A stretch of 64,000 nucleotides of DNA, taken from the NCBI GenBank assembly GCA_017794925.1, contig CP051238.1:2848957-2912956 (forward strand). The letters are read 5' to 3'. The notes under the pieces are model-generated. The model did not search any database. It was not told the origin of the DNA and saw only the letters and a list, made by a program, of their open reading frames with translations. The stretch comes from Aestuariibacter sp. (GTDB lineage Bacteria > Pseudomonadota > Gammaproteobacteria > Enterobacterales > Alteromonadaceae). Numbering within the stretch: position 1 is the first letter of the stretch; each line of letters starts with the position of its first letter. Both the position numbers and the translations under genes were made by a program. Of this stretch, positions 1-6,438 are shown piece after piece.

Positions 1-77
1 GCGGGCTGGGACACAAACAGGCAGGCGGCTTCGCCATTGTAGCCTGCCTGTTTGTGCCCCATATTTAAGTGTTAGGC
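1..77 (+). repeat. attC site (left-truncated by window)
   Basis: Right part of an integron attC site. The inner arms (gggacacaaacaggcaggc and gcctgcctgtttgtgccc) form an imperfect palindrome around a ttcgcc turn, and the core GTTAGGC is at 71-77. The R'' end lies left of the window. It is nearly identical to the copies at 1068 and 1563, so it belongs to the same array. Confidence 0.9.
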
Positions 78-92
78 CTACAGAGGTTTATA

Positions 93-404
93 ATGATTTC
101 AGAGGCAGATTGGAAACATTTCAAACGCGTTAAAGCTGAAGCATTAGATAAATGCTGCAAGCAAGTTTTGGATGATGTTCGCGAGGGAATTGATGATCCA
201 GAGTTATCAAATCACGCAAAATATCTTTATATGTACAAGTTAATTGAAAACGGAGACAAACGTATTGCCACTATTTTTAATTACAATTCACGGTCAAAAG
301 TACAGTTGCAACTTGCGCTAATGAAATCAGACGGCCTTTTAAGCTCTAAGCAAATCTCCGGTTTTTCAGACGAGTTGCAAAATTTTATAAACAACCATGA
401 CTAA
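93..404 (+). CDS. Integron cassette protein of unknown function (103 aa)
   Basis: A small soluble, highly charged protein with no signal peptide or membrane segment. I do not recognise a family. The ATG at 93 is preferred over an in-frame GTG at 69, which would sit inside the attC core, because an agagg ribosome site lies 7-11 bases before it. It fills the cassette between attC cores at 71 and 519, and its TAA is 12 bases before the R'' end of its attC. Codon use is AT-rich, like the other cassettes and unlike the genes beyond 20 kb. It has a high Lys/Asp content and a Cys-Cys pair near residue 25. Confidence 0.8.
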   Translation: MISEADWKHFKRVKAEALDKCCKQVLDDVREGIDDPELSNHAKYLYMYKLIENGDKRIATIFNYNSRSKVQLQLALMKSDGLLSSKQISGFSDELQNFINNHD

Positions 405-416
405 CTTTTCAGCACG

Positions 417-525
417 GCCTAACAAAAAAATTATGTCGCCCGCCAGGGCGGGCTGGGACACAAACACGCAGGCTCTGCTTCGCAGTTTAGCCTACGTGTT
501 TGTGCCCCATATTTAGGCGTTATGC
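417..525 (+). repeat. attC site
   Basis: R'' GCCTAAC (417-423) and R' GTTATGC (519-525) bracket a 109-base imperfect palindrome. The inner arms gggacacaaacacg and cgtgtttgtgccc flank a ctgcttcgcag turn. It closes the first complete cassette. Confidence 0.92.
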
Positions 526-528
526 CTC

Positions 529-560
529 TTGACACTATCCACTTCGTACATACAATGTAC
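529..560 (+). promoter_or_regulatory. brnTA cassette promoter and operator
   Basis: A sigma70 promoter is readable: TTGACA at 529-534, a 16-base spacer, and TACAAT at 551-556. A perfect inverted repeat GTACAT-aca-ATGTAC (546-560) overlaps the -10 box and is the likely BrnA autorepression site. So this cassette carries its own promoter. Confidence 0.7.
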
Positions 561-562
561 AT

Positions 563-847
563 ATGATTAGGTTCGAATGGGATCCAGCAAAAGCTGAATC
601 CAATATAAAAAAGCATGGTGTAACTTTTGAGGAAGCAAAGTCTGTCTTTTACGATGACTATGCACTTCAATTTTTTGATGAAAGCCACTCTCAACTTCAG
701 GAAGATCGTTTCCTAATGTTAGGAACGAGTAGCGAATCAAATATTCTTCTCGTTTGTCACTGTGAGAGAGAAAGCGGTAACACGGTTCGAATTATTTCAG
801 CGAGAAAAGCGACTAAATCTGAAAAACGACACTATCGAGGTGATTGA
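563..847 (+). CDS. brnT: BrnT family ribonuclease toxin
   Basis: 94-aa type II toxin of the BrnT family (RelE-like fold ribonuclease). The family opening is clear (residues 3-20: RFEWDPAKAESNIKKHGV), followed by the F-EA--VF segment and the C-terminal R-ISAR-A---E-R-Y pattern (about residues 76-91). Known BrnT proteins cleave RNA and are neutralised by BrnA; activity here is inferred from family membership. The gene sits one base upstream of brnA, in the usual toxin-first order. It lies in the cassette between attC cores 519 and 1169, with a self-contained promoter just upstream. Confidence 0.9.
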   Translation: MIRFEWDPAKAESNIKKHGVTFEEAKSVFYDDYALQFFDESHSQLQEDRFLMLGTSSESNILLVCHCERESGNTVRIISARKATKSEKRHYRGD

Positions 848-848
848 A

Positions 849-1073
849 ATGAAAGATCAATATGATTTATCAAAAATGAAATCACGAAAAAACCCTTATG
901 TTTCAAAATTAAAGAAACCCGTGACAATGCGCCTAAGCGAAGATGTCATTGATTATTTTAAACGTATGTCAGAAGAGAATGGCGTCCCTTATCAAAGCTT
1001 GATTAATCTATATCTACGGGATTGTGTAGCTCAACATCGTAAAATCGACATCTCCTGGCACGCAGAGGCATAA
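849..1073 (+). CDS. brnA: BrnA family antitoxin
   Basis: 74-aa antitoxin partner of BrnT. The basic N-terminus (residues 1-22) is followed by a ribbon-helix-helix-like C-terminal half (VTMRLSEDVIDYFKRM), the DNA-binding and dimerisation part in BrnA proteins. The ATG at 849 follows the brnT stop with a one-base gap, so the two are translationally linked. Its TAA stop (1071-1073) is part of the attC R'' box GCATAAC, so the reading frame ends exactly at the recombination site. It likely represses its own promoter through the inverted repeat at 546-560. Confidence 0.88.
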   Translation: MKDQYDLSKMKSRKNPYVSKLKKPVTMRLSEDVIDYFKRMSEENGVPYQSLINLYLRDCVAQHRKIDISWHAEA

Positions 1074-1175
1074 CAAAAAAATTATGTCGCCCGCCAGGGC
1101 GGGCTGGGACACAAACAGTCAGGCGGCTTCGCCATTATAGCCTGCCTGTTTGTGCCCCATATTTAGGTGTTAGGT
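1068..1175 (+). repeat. attC site
   Basis: R'' GCATAAC (1068-1074) and R' GTTAGGT (1169-1175). The 108-base palindrome is almost identical to the sites at 417 and 1563. The R'' box supplies the brnA stop codon. Confidence 0.92.
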
Positions 1176-1181
1176 GCCATC

Positions 1182-1568
1182 ATGGAAACATGTTTAGATA
1201 TTCACAATTATCAGTGTTGGTACTTGGAAAACCTTCAGTATCAAGACAGGCTCTTGACTCTGACGCTAGGTGAAAGCTCTAGGGTTTCTGAAAAGCACAT
1301 GGAATCTAAGAAATTTCTTGTTGTTTTTTCAGACACGATTCAATATCAAGTTTACGATGAATGTGATCATTCAAAAGATTTTCACGCAAACAGGGAAGGC
1401 GGCGTAGTTGGAGAATATCAAAGCTCCAGTCTCATAGAATATTTGAAATCAGAGACGTTAATCTATGATACAACCCCTGGCGAGCTTAGGCATTTTTCTG
1501 TCATGACTGGCAATGAGTTTATCCACGTAATCACCAGAAAAGAGCCGGTAATTTTAAATGTCACCTAA
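1182..1568 (+). CDS. Integron cassette protein of unknown function (128 aa)
   Basis: Soluble acidic protein with no signal or membrane segment, and no family recognised. The ATG at 1182 is chosen because an upstream in-frame GTG (1167) lies inside the attC core; only 6 bases separate the core from the ATG, which is typical of cassette genes. The alternating hydrophobic pattern suggests a mainly beta-strand fold of the kind seen in orphan immunity-type cassette proteins, but that is a guess. The TAA at 1566-1568 is part of the R'' box ACCTAAC. No promoter is visible, so expression probably depends on read-through from the left. Confidence 0.78.
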   Translation: METCLDIHNYQCWYLENLQYQDRLLTLTLGESSRVSEKHMESKKFLVVFSDTIQYQVYDECDHSKDFHANREGGVVGEYQSSSLIEYLKSETLIYDTTPGELRHFSVMTGNEFIHVITRKEPVILNVT

Positions 1569-1668
1569 CAAAAAAATTATGTCGCCCGCAGGCGGGCTGG
1601 GACACAAACAGGCAGGCGGCTTCGCCATTATCGCCTGCCTGTTTGTGCCCCATATTTAGGCGTTAAAT
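1563..1668 (+). repeat. attC site
   Basis: R'' ACCTAAC (1563-1569) and R' GTTAAAT (1662-1668). It is 106 bases long and nearly identical to its left neighbours apart from a three-base deletion in the gcccgcaggcggg spacer. Confidence 0.92.
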
Positions 1669-1670
1669 GC

Positions 1671-2327
1671 TTAGTCAGTCCGCAAAAATGTCAGAATATC
1701 GCCTTTAAAATCTTTATCTAAATAATCGGTATGTTTTGGTTTAGAAAACGTTGACACAAAACCAAGTCCGAGTAGCTTTTTCGCTAATTTGTTTTTCCTG
1801 CCTCTGCCTGGATCTACGATTATCACCTCGCACTTTGGGTTTGAATGGTCCTGAATGAACCCCGCGAGTAATTCAACGTGCTCATCTTCATACAGTAGAT
1901 CGCTGCCTATTATTAAGTCAAAGTGCCCTAAAGTATCCTCGCTATCTGCCCAGCCAGTTCTTTCAAAAGTTATTGCGTTGTCCCCATTAAGCTTAGTGTT
2001 TCTGTTTAAAAAGTGTTTTGACTCGGGGTGATAATCAGTTGCTGTTATATCTACATTCTTTTTATTGAGCAATAAACTACTTAGAGCGGTTCCACACCCA
2101 ACTTCAAGAACTCGTTTTTCGCCAATATCATAGTTATTCATGTGATGCGCAAGTACTAAACTTGACGGCCAAATAATTCCAAAAATAGGCCAGGCGGCAG
2201 AAGAAATCCCCAGTTTTTCAGCAACCCCGTCCGGGTCGTAAAACTCTTGCTTGTTACGTAGAGTGCATAGGTGAATATCTATATTTCCAAACTCAATAGT
2301 TTGGTAGCATACGCGTAGATTTGTCAT
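1671..2327 (-). CDS. Class I SAM-dependent methyltransferase, METTL21/Nnt1-like
   Basis: 218-aa class I methyltransferase resembling the Methyltransf_16 group (METTL21/EEF2KMT type), many of which modify protein lysines. Visible motifs are an IWPSSLVLA stretch (residues 52-60), SAM-binding motif I VLEVGCGT (73-80), an acidic DYHP at the end of strand 2 (98-101), and the motif IV equivalent DLIIGSDLLYED (137-148) that contains the family's D/S-D-LLY signature. The substrate cannot be read from sequence. It is encoded against the array direction, and its stop is only two bases inside the cassette after core GTTAAAT, so it must use its own promoter near 2330-2420. Confidence 0.82.
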   Translation of the reverse strand: MTNLRVCYQTIEFGNIDIHLCTLRNKQEFYDPDGVAEKLGISSAAWPIFGIIWPSSLVLAHHMNNYDIGEKRVLEVGCGTALSSLLLNKKNVDITATDYHPESKHFLNRNTKLNGDNAITFERTGWADSEDTLGHFDLIIGSDLLYEDEHVELLAGFIQDHSNPKCEVIIVDPGRGRKNKLAKKLLGLGFVSTFSKPKHTDYLDKDFKGDILTFLRTD

Positions 2328-2424
2328 TTGGCTGCCTCAAAAGTGAGCGCTCAGCCAGCTATCAAGGATAAATGACAAAACGAAGGGCTGATTAGCTTAC
2401 AGTGATTAGCTGGGAACGCAATGC

Positions 2425-2493
2425 ATTTAACAAGTTGCTGCTAGGGACAAACCTACGCTGCGCTTCGGTTTGCCCCAGAGCAAGGCGTTAAAC
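2425..2493 (+). repeat. Short attC site of a different family
   Basis: ATTTAAC (2425-2431) pairs with GTTAAAC (2487-2493), and the inner arms ggacaaacc and ggtttgccc flank a gctgcgcttc turn. At 69 bases and with unrelated spacers it differs from the roughly 108-base resident type, so this cassette probably came from another integron. Confidence 0.75.
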
Positions 2494-2782
2494 GCCGATT
2501 CGGGCTTAGCTGTTTTAAGGCTTCAATGGATTAGGTTTTAAGTCGGGTGGGGCTGTTCACTAGGCAGTTTTTAAGCCCACTGCCAGTTACTTTCTCAATG
2601 GCTTTGCCAACTCAGTTTTAGATAGTCAGCAACGCTAACATTCAGCATTCCCGGTTGTTTACAGAATCAAATGTGCATCTGGTATTTTGTAGGTTGTTGT
2701 TTTAATGTAATTCAAAGTGTTATGCGTTGCTGGCAGTATCAGCAGGTGTTGGCGGCAAGCCGCGACGGTTCGGCGCTCGCAC
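2494..2782 (+). other. ORF-less cassette segment with VCR-like end
   Basis: No gene is visible in about 290 bases. The segment near 2690-2735 (ttgttgttttaatg then gtgttatgcgttgc) resembles, from memory, the right half of a Vibrio VCR-type attC repeat. A CGCTAAC box at 2633-2639 and GTTATGC at 2719-2725 could be its ends. The pairing between them is weak, so it may be a decayed or hybrid site. Confidence 0.4.
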
Positions 2783-2873
2783 GTATAACAAAAAAATTAT
2801 GTGGGACACAAACACGCAGGCTCTGCTTCGCAGTTTAGCCTACGTGTTTGTGCCCCATATTTAGGTGTTAGGC
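2783..2873 (+). repeat. attC site with internal deletion
   Basis: R'' GTATAAC (2783-2789) and R' GTTAGGC (2867-2873). The inner arms match the site at 417, but about 18 bases of the gcccgccagggcgggct spacer are missing, giving 91 bases. Confidence 0.88.
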
Positions 2874-2879
2874 GTCAAG

Positions 2880-2908
2880 TTGTACCGCGTTGCGCAATAC
2901 GCTACACT
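2880..2908 (+). promoter_or_regulatory. higBA cassette promoter
   Basis: TTGTAC (2880-2885), a 17-base spacer and TACACT (2903-2908), ending 6 bases before the higB ATG. The gttgcgcaatac segment inside the spacer is a partial palindrome that could bind HigA. Confidence 0.6.
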
Positions 2909-2914
2909 CTTCCT

Positions 2915-3193
2915 ATGATTAAGTCATTTAAACATAAGGGTCTGAAGCTCTTTTTCGAAAAAGGGAAAACTTCAGGCATACAGACTAAGCATGCGAAAAA
3001 ACTTCGTATGCAGTTAGCTGCTATCCATACCGCACAAGATATCGATGACATAAATCTACCAGGCTTTTCTCTACATCAACTTAAGGGAGAAAGGTCAAAC
3101 ATTTGGTCGATATCAGTCAATGGCAACTGGAGAGTAACTTTCGAGTTCACGGATGGTAATGCTTACATCTTAAATTACGAGGATTATCACTAA
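2915..3193 (+). CDS. higB: HigB/RelE family mRNA interferase toxin
   Basis: 92-aa RelE-superfamily toxin of the HigB type. The family pattern FKHKGLKLFFEKG (residues 4-16), the helical AKKLRMQL segment, and the C-terminal L-GER-N-WSISVNGNWRVTFEF--G-AYILNYEDYH stretch are typical. HigB proteins cut mRNA on the ribosome; the role here follows from the family. The ATG at 2915 is preferred because upstream in-frame codons run through the attC. Its TAA overlaps the higA ATG by one base (TAATG), which couples the pair in the usual toxin-first order. Confidence 0.92.
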   Translation: MIKSFKHKGLKLFFEKGKTSGIQTKHAKKLRMQLAAIHTAQDIDDINLPGFSLHQLKGERSNIWSISVNGNWRVTFEFTDGNAYILNYEDYH

Positions 3194-3486
3194 TGAATAT
3201 GCATAACCCACCACATCCCGGTGAATTTATTGAGTCCATCTATATGGAACCACACGGCATAAGTTGCAGGACTCTTGCGACCCATCTTGGTGTTGCCGCT
3301 TCAACACTTAATCGTGTCGTGAAGGGAAAAAGTGCAGTAACGCCAGAAATGGCATTAAGACTGTCAAAGGTATTAGGGCGCAGCCCTGAGAGTTGGCTTA
3401 GTATGCAAGACAACTATGAACTTTGGCAGGCAAAGCAAAATATCAATTTAGATAACGTGCAGCCAATAGATCTGCATGCCGCCTAA
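3193..3486 (+). CDS. higA: HigA family XRE antitoxin
   Basis: 97-aa HigA antitoxin with a helix-turn-helix. The opening NPPHPGEFI (residues 5-13) is the HigA family signature, and the HTH covers about residues 22-70 (TLATHLGVAASTLNRVVKGK, then LSKVLGRSPESWL). It binds HigB and represses its own promoter in characterised systems. It starts within the higB stop (TAATG). Its stop (3484-3486) is supplied by the attC R'' box GCCTAAC. Confidence 0.92.
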   Translation: MNMHNPPHPGEFIESIYMEPHGISCRTLATHLGVAASTLNRVVKGKSAVTPEMALRLSKVLGRSPESWLSMQDNYELWQAKQNINLDNVQPIDLHAA

Positions 3487-3594
3487 CAATCAAATTAAGC
3501 CGCTCGCGGGCTCGCTGGGACACAAACATGGCGGCTGTGTCACTTCGTTCCGATTATAGCCGCCATGTTTGTGCCCCTGCTTGGGGCGTTAGGC
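3481..3594 (+). repeat. attC site (diverged)
   Basis: R'' GCCTAAC (3481-3487) and R' GTTAGGC (3588-3594), 114 bases. The inner arms gacacaaacatggcggct and agccgccatgtttgtg are covariant with the other copies. The spacer cgctcgcgggctcgct differs from the left-hand sites. Confidence 0.92.
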
Positions 3595-3609
3595 ACCAAG
3601 GAGGGAATA

Positions 3610-4011
3610 ATGAACATCTACCTACAATACGCACATCATGCCCTTGATGAGTTTGATGAAATATCATCCGCTGGCTCACGTGAAGTGTTGGAACAATTCG
3701 AAAGTTTCGATTGGGCTGGTGAGATAGAAAGAGCCGAACAGCTTCAAAAAGTGTCTCCAACATTATCCGTAGAAAGTAATGACAAGACATTGCTGATATG
3801 GGTATCAGGAGTCAAAACCAGTGCGAAACTAGAGTTTATATCTGAATGTAATTACCCCGGAGAAGTATCTTCTTTATTCGGACTCATTAAAAAGCAAGGA
3901 GTAGTCTCATTAGATACCCAGAATTTTTCGATAGACCAAGCGAAACAAGCTTTAACTCTATTTATGAATAAAGATTTTGAGTCATTGAAGGGCCTATATA
4001 GTGGTGCCTAA
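3610..4011 (+). CDS. Integron cassette protein of unknown function (133 aa)
   Basis: Soluble acidic protein, family not recognised. The ATG at 3610 is supported by a strong aaggaggg ribosome site at 3598-3605. The N-terminal half has alternating acidic helices (HHALDEFDEISS, then FDWAGEIERAEQL) followed by a beta-rich middle (TLLIWVSGV, then LEFIS). Size and composition recall orphan immunity-type proteins common in cassette arrays, but no specific family can be named. The TAA at 4009-4011 is part of the R'' box of a shortened attC. Confidence 0.78.
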   Translation: MNIYLQYAHHALDEFDEISSAGSREVLEQFESFDWAGEIERAEQLQKVSPTLSVESNDKTLLIWVSGVKTSAKLEFISECNYPGEVSSLFGLIKKQGVVSLDTQNFSIDQAKQALTLFMNKDFESLKGLYSGA

Positions 4012-4068
4012 CAAAAAATCATGGCGCCCGCAGGCGGGCTGTTTGTGCCCCATATTTAGGCGTTAGCT
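4006..4068 (+). repeat. Truncated attC (63 bases)
   Basis: R'' GCCTAAC (4006-4012) and R' GTTAGCT (4062-4068) are present, but the block between ggcgggctg and tgtttgtgccc is gone, about 42 bases including the whole left inner arm and the terminal turn. The normal folded strand cannot form, so this site is likely impaired for excision. Confidence 0.85.
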
Positions 4069-4094
4069 GCCACGGCACAGTAATGCACAACATC

Positions 4095-4145
4095 CTGTAC
4101 ATGTGCTCATTTTTGAACTAAACTTGTCCAATATAATGTACAAGT
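4095..4145 (+). promoter_or_regulatory. yefM-yoeB promoter/operator region
   Basis: A perfect TATAAT at 4132-4137 is the probable -10 box. TGTACA repeats at 4096-4101 and 4138-4143 match the core hexamer known in YefM operators. The -35 box is not clear: TTGAAC at 4113-4118 gives only a 13-base spacer. Confidence 0.55.
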
Positions 4146-4155
4146 AGGGTGAAAA

Positions 4156-4410
4156 ATGAGAATAGTTTCTTTTACCGAAGCACGAAATGGTCTAAAAGCC
4201 GTTTTGGACAATGTAATTAACGATGCAGATACAACAGTAATTACTCGTCGTGATTCTGAAGATGCTGTTGTAATGTCATTAGATTACTACAACAGCCTTA
4301 TGGAAACCGTTCATCTACTTCGTTCTCCAGCGAACGCTGAACACTTAAATCGTTCAATAGCACAGTTTAAAGCGGCAAAAACGACCCAGCGAGAGCTTAT
4401 TGATGAGTAA
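4156..4410 (+). CDS. yefM: YefM/Phd family antitoxin
   Basis: 84-aa Phd/YefM antitoxin. The N-terminal operator-binding domain is clear (residues 1-60: SFTEARNGLKAVLDNV, then TVITRRDSEDAVVMSLDYYNSL), and the C-terminal segment that wraps YoeB follows (residues 61-84). In the known systems YefM neutralises YoeB and represses the operon, with YoeB as co-repressor. It overlaps yoeB by 8 bases, with the antitoxin first. An upstream region with two TGTACA hexamers fits YefM control. Confidence 0.93.
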   Translation: MRIVSFTEARNGLKAVLDNVINDADTTVITRRDSEDAVVMSLDYYNSLMETVHLLRSPANAEHLNRSIAQFKAAKTTQRELIDE

Positions 4411-4666
4411 CAGGTTGTTATCATGGACTGATGAAGCTTGGAATAGTTACGTTTATTGGCAGACTCAAGACAAGAAAACCTTGAAACGTATCAATAAGTT
4501 AATTTCGGATGTTAAGCGTTCTCCATTTGAAGGAATTGGAAAGCCTGAACCTCTTAAAGAAAATCTTTCAGGTTTCTGGTCTCGCAGAATAGATGACACA
4601 AACCGTTTGGTATATGCCGTGGACGATACCGCAATAACGGTTATCTCGTGTCGTTACCATTACTAG
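4403..4666 (+). CDS. yoeB: YoeB family ribosome-dependent mRNA interferase
   Basis: 87-aa YoeB toxin, close to the E. coli length of 84. By alignment to what I know of the E. coli protein, the catalytic Glu is E49 (GKPEPL), the catalytic Arg is R68 (NRLVYAV), and the catalytic His is H86 in the C-terminal CRYHY. The NLSGFWSRRI stretch (55-64) is also conserved, so the toxin looks intact. Start: ATG at 4403 inside the yefM end, with the antitoxin's gagagctt stretch just upstream. Expression should be coupled to yefM. The cassette is enclosed by attC cores at 4062 and 4782. Confidence 0.94.
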   Translation: MSNRLLSWTDEAWNSYVYWQTQDKKTLKRINKLISDVKRSPFEGIGKPEPLKENLSGFWSRRIDDTNRLVYAVDDTAITVISCRYHY

Positions 4667-4674
4667 TAGGTGGC

Positions 4675-4788
4675 AGCTAACAATCACATTAAGTCGCTCG
4701 CAGGCTCGCTGGGACAGTAACGCGTGGGCTCTGTCGCTTCGCTCGGATTTTAGCCCACGCACCACTGCCCCTTATGTGGGTGTTAGCC
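4675..4788 (+). repeat. attC site (diverged)
   Basis: R'' AGCTAAC (4675-4681) and R' GTTAGCC (4782-4788). The inner arms cgcgtgggct and agcccacgca flank a gtcgcttcgc turn. It belongs to the same subtype as the 3481 site (cgctcgcaggctcgct spacer). Confidence 0.9.
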
Positions 4789-4800
4789 CCTTGATTAACT

Positions 4801-5232
4801 ATGAATAAATTATCTGGCAAAGCAGCTGAATTAACGAAATCGGAGTGGCGGGATCTCGGTTTTTATTACATATCTCACGAGGACAAAAGAACTTGGGAAT
4901 TACATGGCTCCCAAAAAGGCCTTATCAACCTATGTTCATTACTCCGAGAATTTGCTGATGCAGATTACAAATTATGTCACCATGAGCATTTGCTGCCTCA
5001 TTGGTACCTAACAATTACCTTAACGGACAGTTTTGCTATCAACGAGCGAGGAATTGAGGGAACTTCTAGACAATTAAATGAGTTCGCAGATACCTTAGAA
5101 CATGAGTTTAGCGAAGCAGTAATACACGTCATCAGCACGATTTCAAAATGTGCGTATGAGACAGAGTATAAAATAGAGTACACGGTACATGGAGACGACT
5201 TTGACCCTTCTTTGAAAGACCCACAGTTATAG
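4801..5232 (+). CDS. Cassette protein, possibly Imm32-like immunity protein
   Basis: 143-aa soluble protein. Residues about 35-75 contain G-QKGLINLCSLLREFADA followed by H-EHLLPHWYLTITL. This recalls, from memory, the G--GL--L---L and H-HL pattern of the Imm32-type immunity domain; the match is weak and a profile search would decide. No toxin gene is beside it, so if it is an immunity protein it is an orphan, as is common in cassette arrays. Start: ATG 12 bases after the attC core. A TAG stop lies one base before the next R''. Confidence 0.75.
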   Translation: MNKLSGKAAELTKSEWRDLGFYYISHEDKRTWELHGSQKGLINLCSLLREFADADYKLCHHEHLLPHWYLTITLTDSFAINERGIEGTSRQLNEFADTLEHEFSEAVIHVISTISKCAYETEYKIEYTVHGDDFDPSLKDPQL

Positions 5233-5343
5233 GGCTAGCAAAACGCTTAAGTCGCAACCCGCTACGCGGGCTGCTGGGACAAAAACACAATACGGCTCCG
5301 CCATTTTCGCATTGTGTTTTTGCCTCTTATTTAGAAGTTAGTT
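5233..5343 (+). repeat. attC site (diverged)
   Basis: R'' GGCTAGC (5233-5239, with AGC instead of AAC) and R' GTTAGTT (5337-5343). The inner arms acaaaaacacaata and attgtgtttttgcc flank cggctccgcc. The R' box also encodes the last codons of the next, reversed gene. Confidence 0.88.
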
Positions 5344-5559
5344 GCCAAAATGTGAATCGAGCTTATCTAGAATTTCTAAACCTCTCTTTTTATCTCCAGT
5401 AGCAGCAATCGCCTTAAATCTTACCTCAGTATCAAATTCAGCTATCGCTTGCGTAGTCAATTCTTCTATCAACTTGTTTAAGCTCAACTTTTTATGCGCA
5501 GCCAAAGCCTTCAATCGATTATGCTTATCGTCTGGTAAACGTACGGTTAAAGTGGACAT
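5338..5559 (-). CDS. Ribbon-helix-helix antitoxin of PIN module
   Basis: 73-aa antitoxin with an N-terminal ribbon-helix-helix (TLTVRLPDDKHNRLKALAAHK, about residues 3-23), the arrangement found in HicB/CopG-like partners of PIN toxins. The C-terminal acidic helices (GLEILDKLDSHFGN) are the likely toxin-binding part. It is read against the array and follows the PIN gene with a one-base gap, so the order is toxin then antitoxin. Its stop codon and last Asn codon are formed by the attC core GTTAGTT on the complementary strand. Confidence 0.85.
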   Translation of the reverse strand: MSTLTVRLPDDKHNRLKALAAHKKLSLNKLIEELTTQAIAEFDTEVRFKAIAATGDKKRGLEILDKLDSHFGN

Positions 5560-5560
5560 A

Positions 5561-5983
5561 TCAAACTCCTCTCAAACAATCTTCAGGCGCTAACACTCTC
5601 AAACCATCAAATTGTAATTCTGCATTTCGCAGGTCTTTTAGGTTATTCGTAATAATGCTCTCGGCATTACCGGCTACTGCAAGTTCAATAAGAAAGTTAT
5701 CGCCTTCATCTTTTAAATTTGGCCGCCACAAATAATGTATCTGCACCCATTCACAAACACTAAAAAATGCTGCAAGCAATTCGTTGACTTCGTCTTGTGT
5801 AAGCGGGCATAACTCTTTAATTTTGTCTCGCTTACTGACGGCTTCATATTCCAAAAATAAGGTTGTGCTAATCAGCGGTTTCAACTGACCTAGCAAGCAT
5901 TGCCGCACCACTTCTCGTGCTGGGCCCGTTTTGCCAATCAGGGCGCTAATAAGTACACTGGTGTCAATAACTACTTTATTCAT
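5561..5983 (-). CDS. PIN-domain ribonuclease toxin
   Basis: 140-aa PIN-domain protein of the 'putative toxin, PIN family' group. The acidic metal-binding residues expected of PIN nucleases are visible: D7 (VVIDTSVL), E45 (FLEYE), D95 (DEGDNFLIELA) and D117 (ITNNLKDL). The protein ends at a full-length C-terminus, so it looks intact. Known PIN toxins cut specific RNAs; the target here is unknown. Start at 5983 is supported by a TTGAAA-17-TAGCAT promoter-like sequence upstream on the minus strand. It is the first gene of a reversed cassette. Confidence 0.88.
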   Translation of the reverse strand: MNKVVIDTSVLISALIGKTGPAREVVRQCLLGQLKPLISTTLFLEYEAVSKRDKIKELCPLTQDEVNELLAAFFSVCEWVQIHYLWRPNLKDEGDNFLIELAVAGNAESIITNNLKDLRNAELQFDGLRVLAPEDCLRGV

Positions 5984-5987
5984 ACTT

Positions 5988-6019
5988 TATATGCTAGCGT
6001 ATATGCTATCACTTTTCAA
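5988..6019 (-). promoter_or_regulatory. Promoter/operator of PIN-RHH cassette
   Basis: On the minus strand TTGAAA (6014-6019) is followed after 17 bases by TAGCAT (5991-5996). Two direct repeats TATATGCTA (5988-5996 and 6000-6008), 12 bases apart, overlap the -10 region and are plausible binding sites for the RHH antitoxin. Confidence 0.55.
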
Positions 6020-6031
6020 TTTGACAGTGGC

Positions 6032-6121
6032 AGCTAACAAGCAAATGTTGGGGACACAGACACGCGGACTCTGCTTCGCAATGCAGTCCACCCGTTTGGC
6101 CGCCAAATTAGGGCGTTATAC
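6032..6121 (+). repeat. attC site (diverged)
   Basis: R'' AGCTAAC (6032-6038) and R' GTTATAC (6115-6121). It is 90 bases long. The inner arms (gacacgcggact and agtccacccgttt) are less well matched than in left-hand copies. Confidence 0.82.
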
Positions 6122-6144
6122 GCAATCAAGGTTAGCGAGAGTTA

Positions 6145-6429
6145 ATGGGTTTTAATTATCGAATTGATGCCGCAAAGACGAAGTCTGGTCAACGTGCCAG
6201 AACTTTCGTTTATTTTCTGCTTGTTATGCTATTTGTCACTGTGCTGGTAGTGTTTTCTCATGTTTTGGGGAGTTATCTTGGGATAGATATGGATATCCCA
6301 ATCAGAAAAGGAAATATTCCGTTTTCGCAAGTAATTCAATTTATAGGTATCTTACTAATAGCAATAGTGTTTCTTACACTTCTAATGCTAAAAATCGCAA
6401 AAGCTGTATTTCGGTATTTTAGAATATAA
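6145..6429 (+). CDS. Cassette-encoded membrane protein, two TM helices (94 aa)
   Basis: Two hydrophobic segments (about residues 21-42 and 64-84) with basic flanking residues (KTKSGQRAR before the first, KAVFRYFR at the end), so both ends are probably cytoplasmic. No family recognised. The ATG at 6145 follows gcgaga at 6135-6140, which is the only plausible ribosome site. It sits in the last clearly bounded cassette; the attC after it is decayed. Confidence 0.75.
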   Translation: MGFNYRIDAAKTKSGQRARTFVYFLLVMLFVTVLVVFSHVLGSYLGIDMDIPIRKGNIPFSQVIQFIGILLIAIVFLTLLMLKIAKAVFRYFRI

Positions 6430-6438
6430 GCATATTGC

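Noticed and set aside
4113..4118. TTGAAC as -35 box for yefM
   Set aside because: Only 13 bases separate it from TATAAT, too short for a sigma70 promoter.
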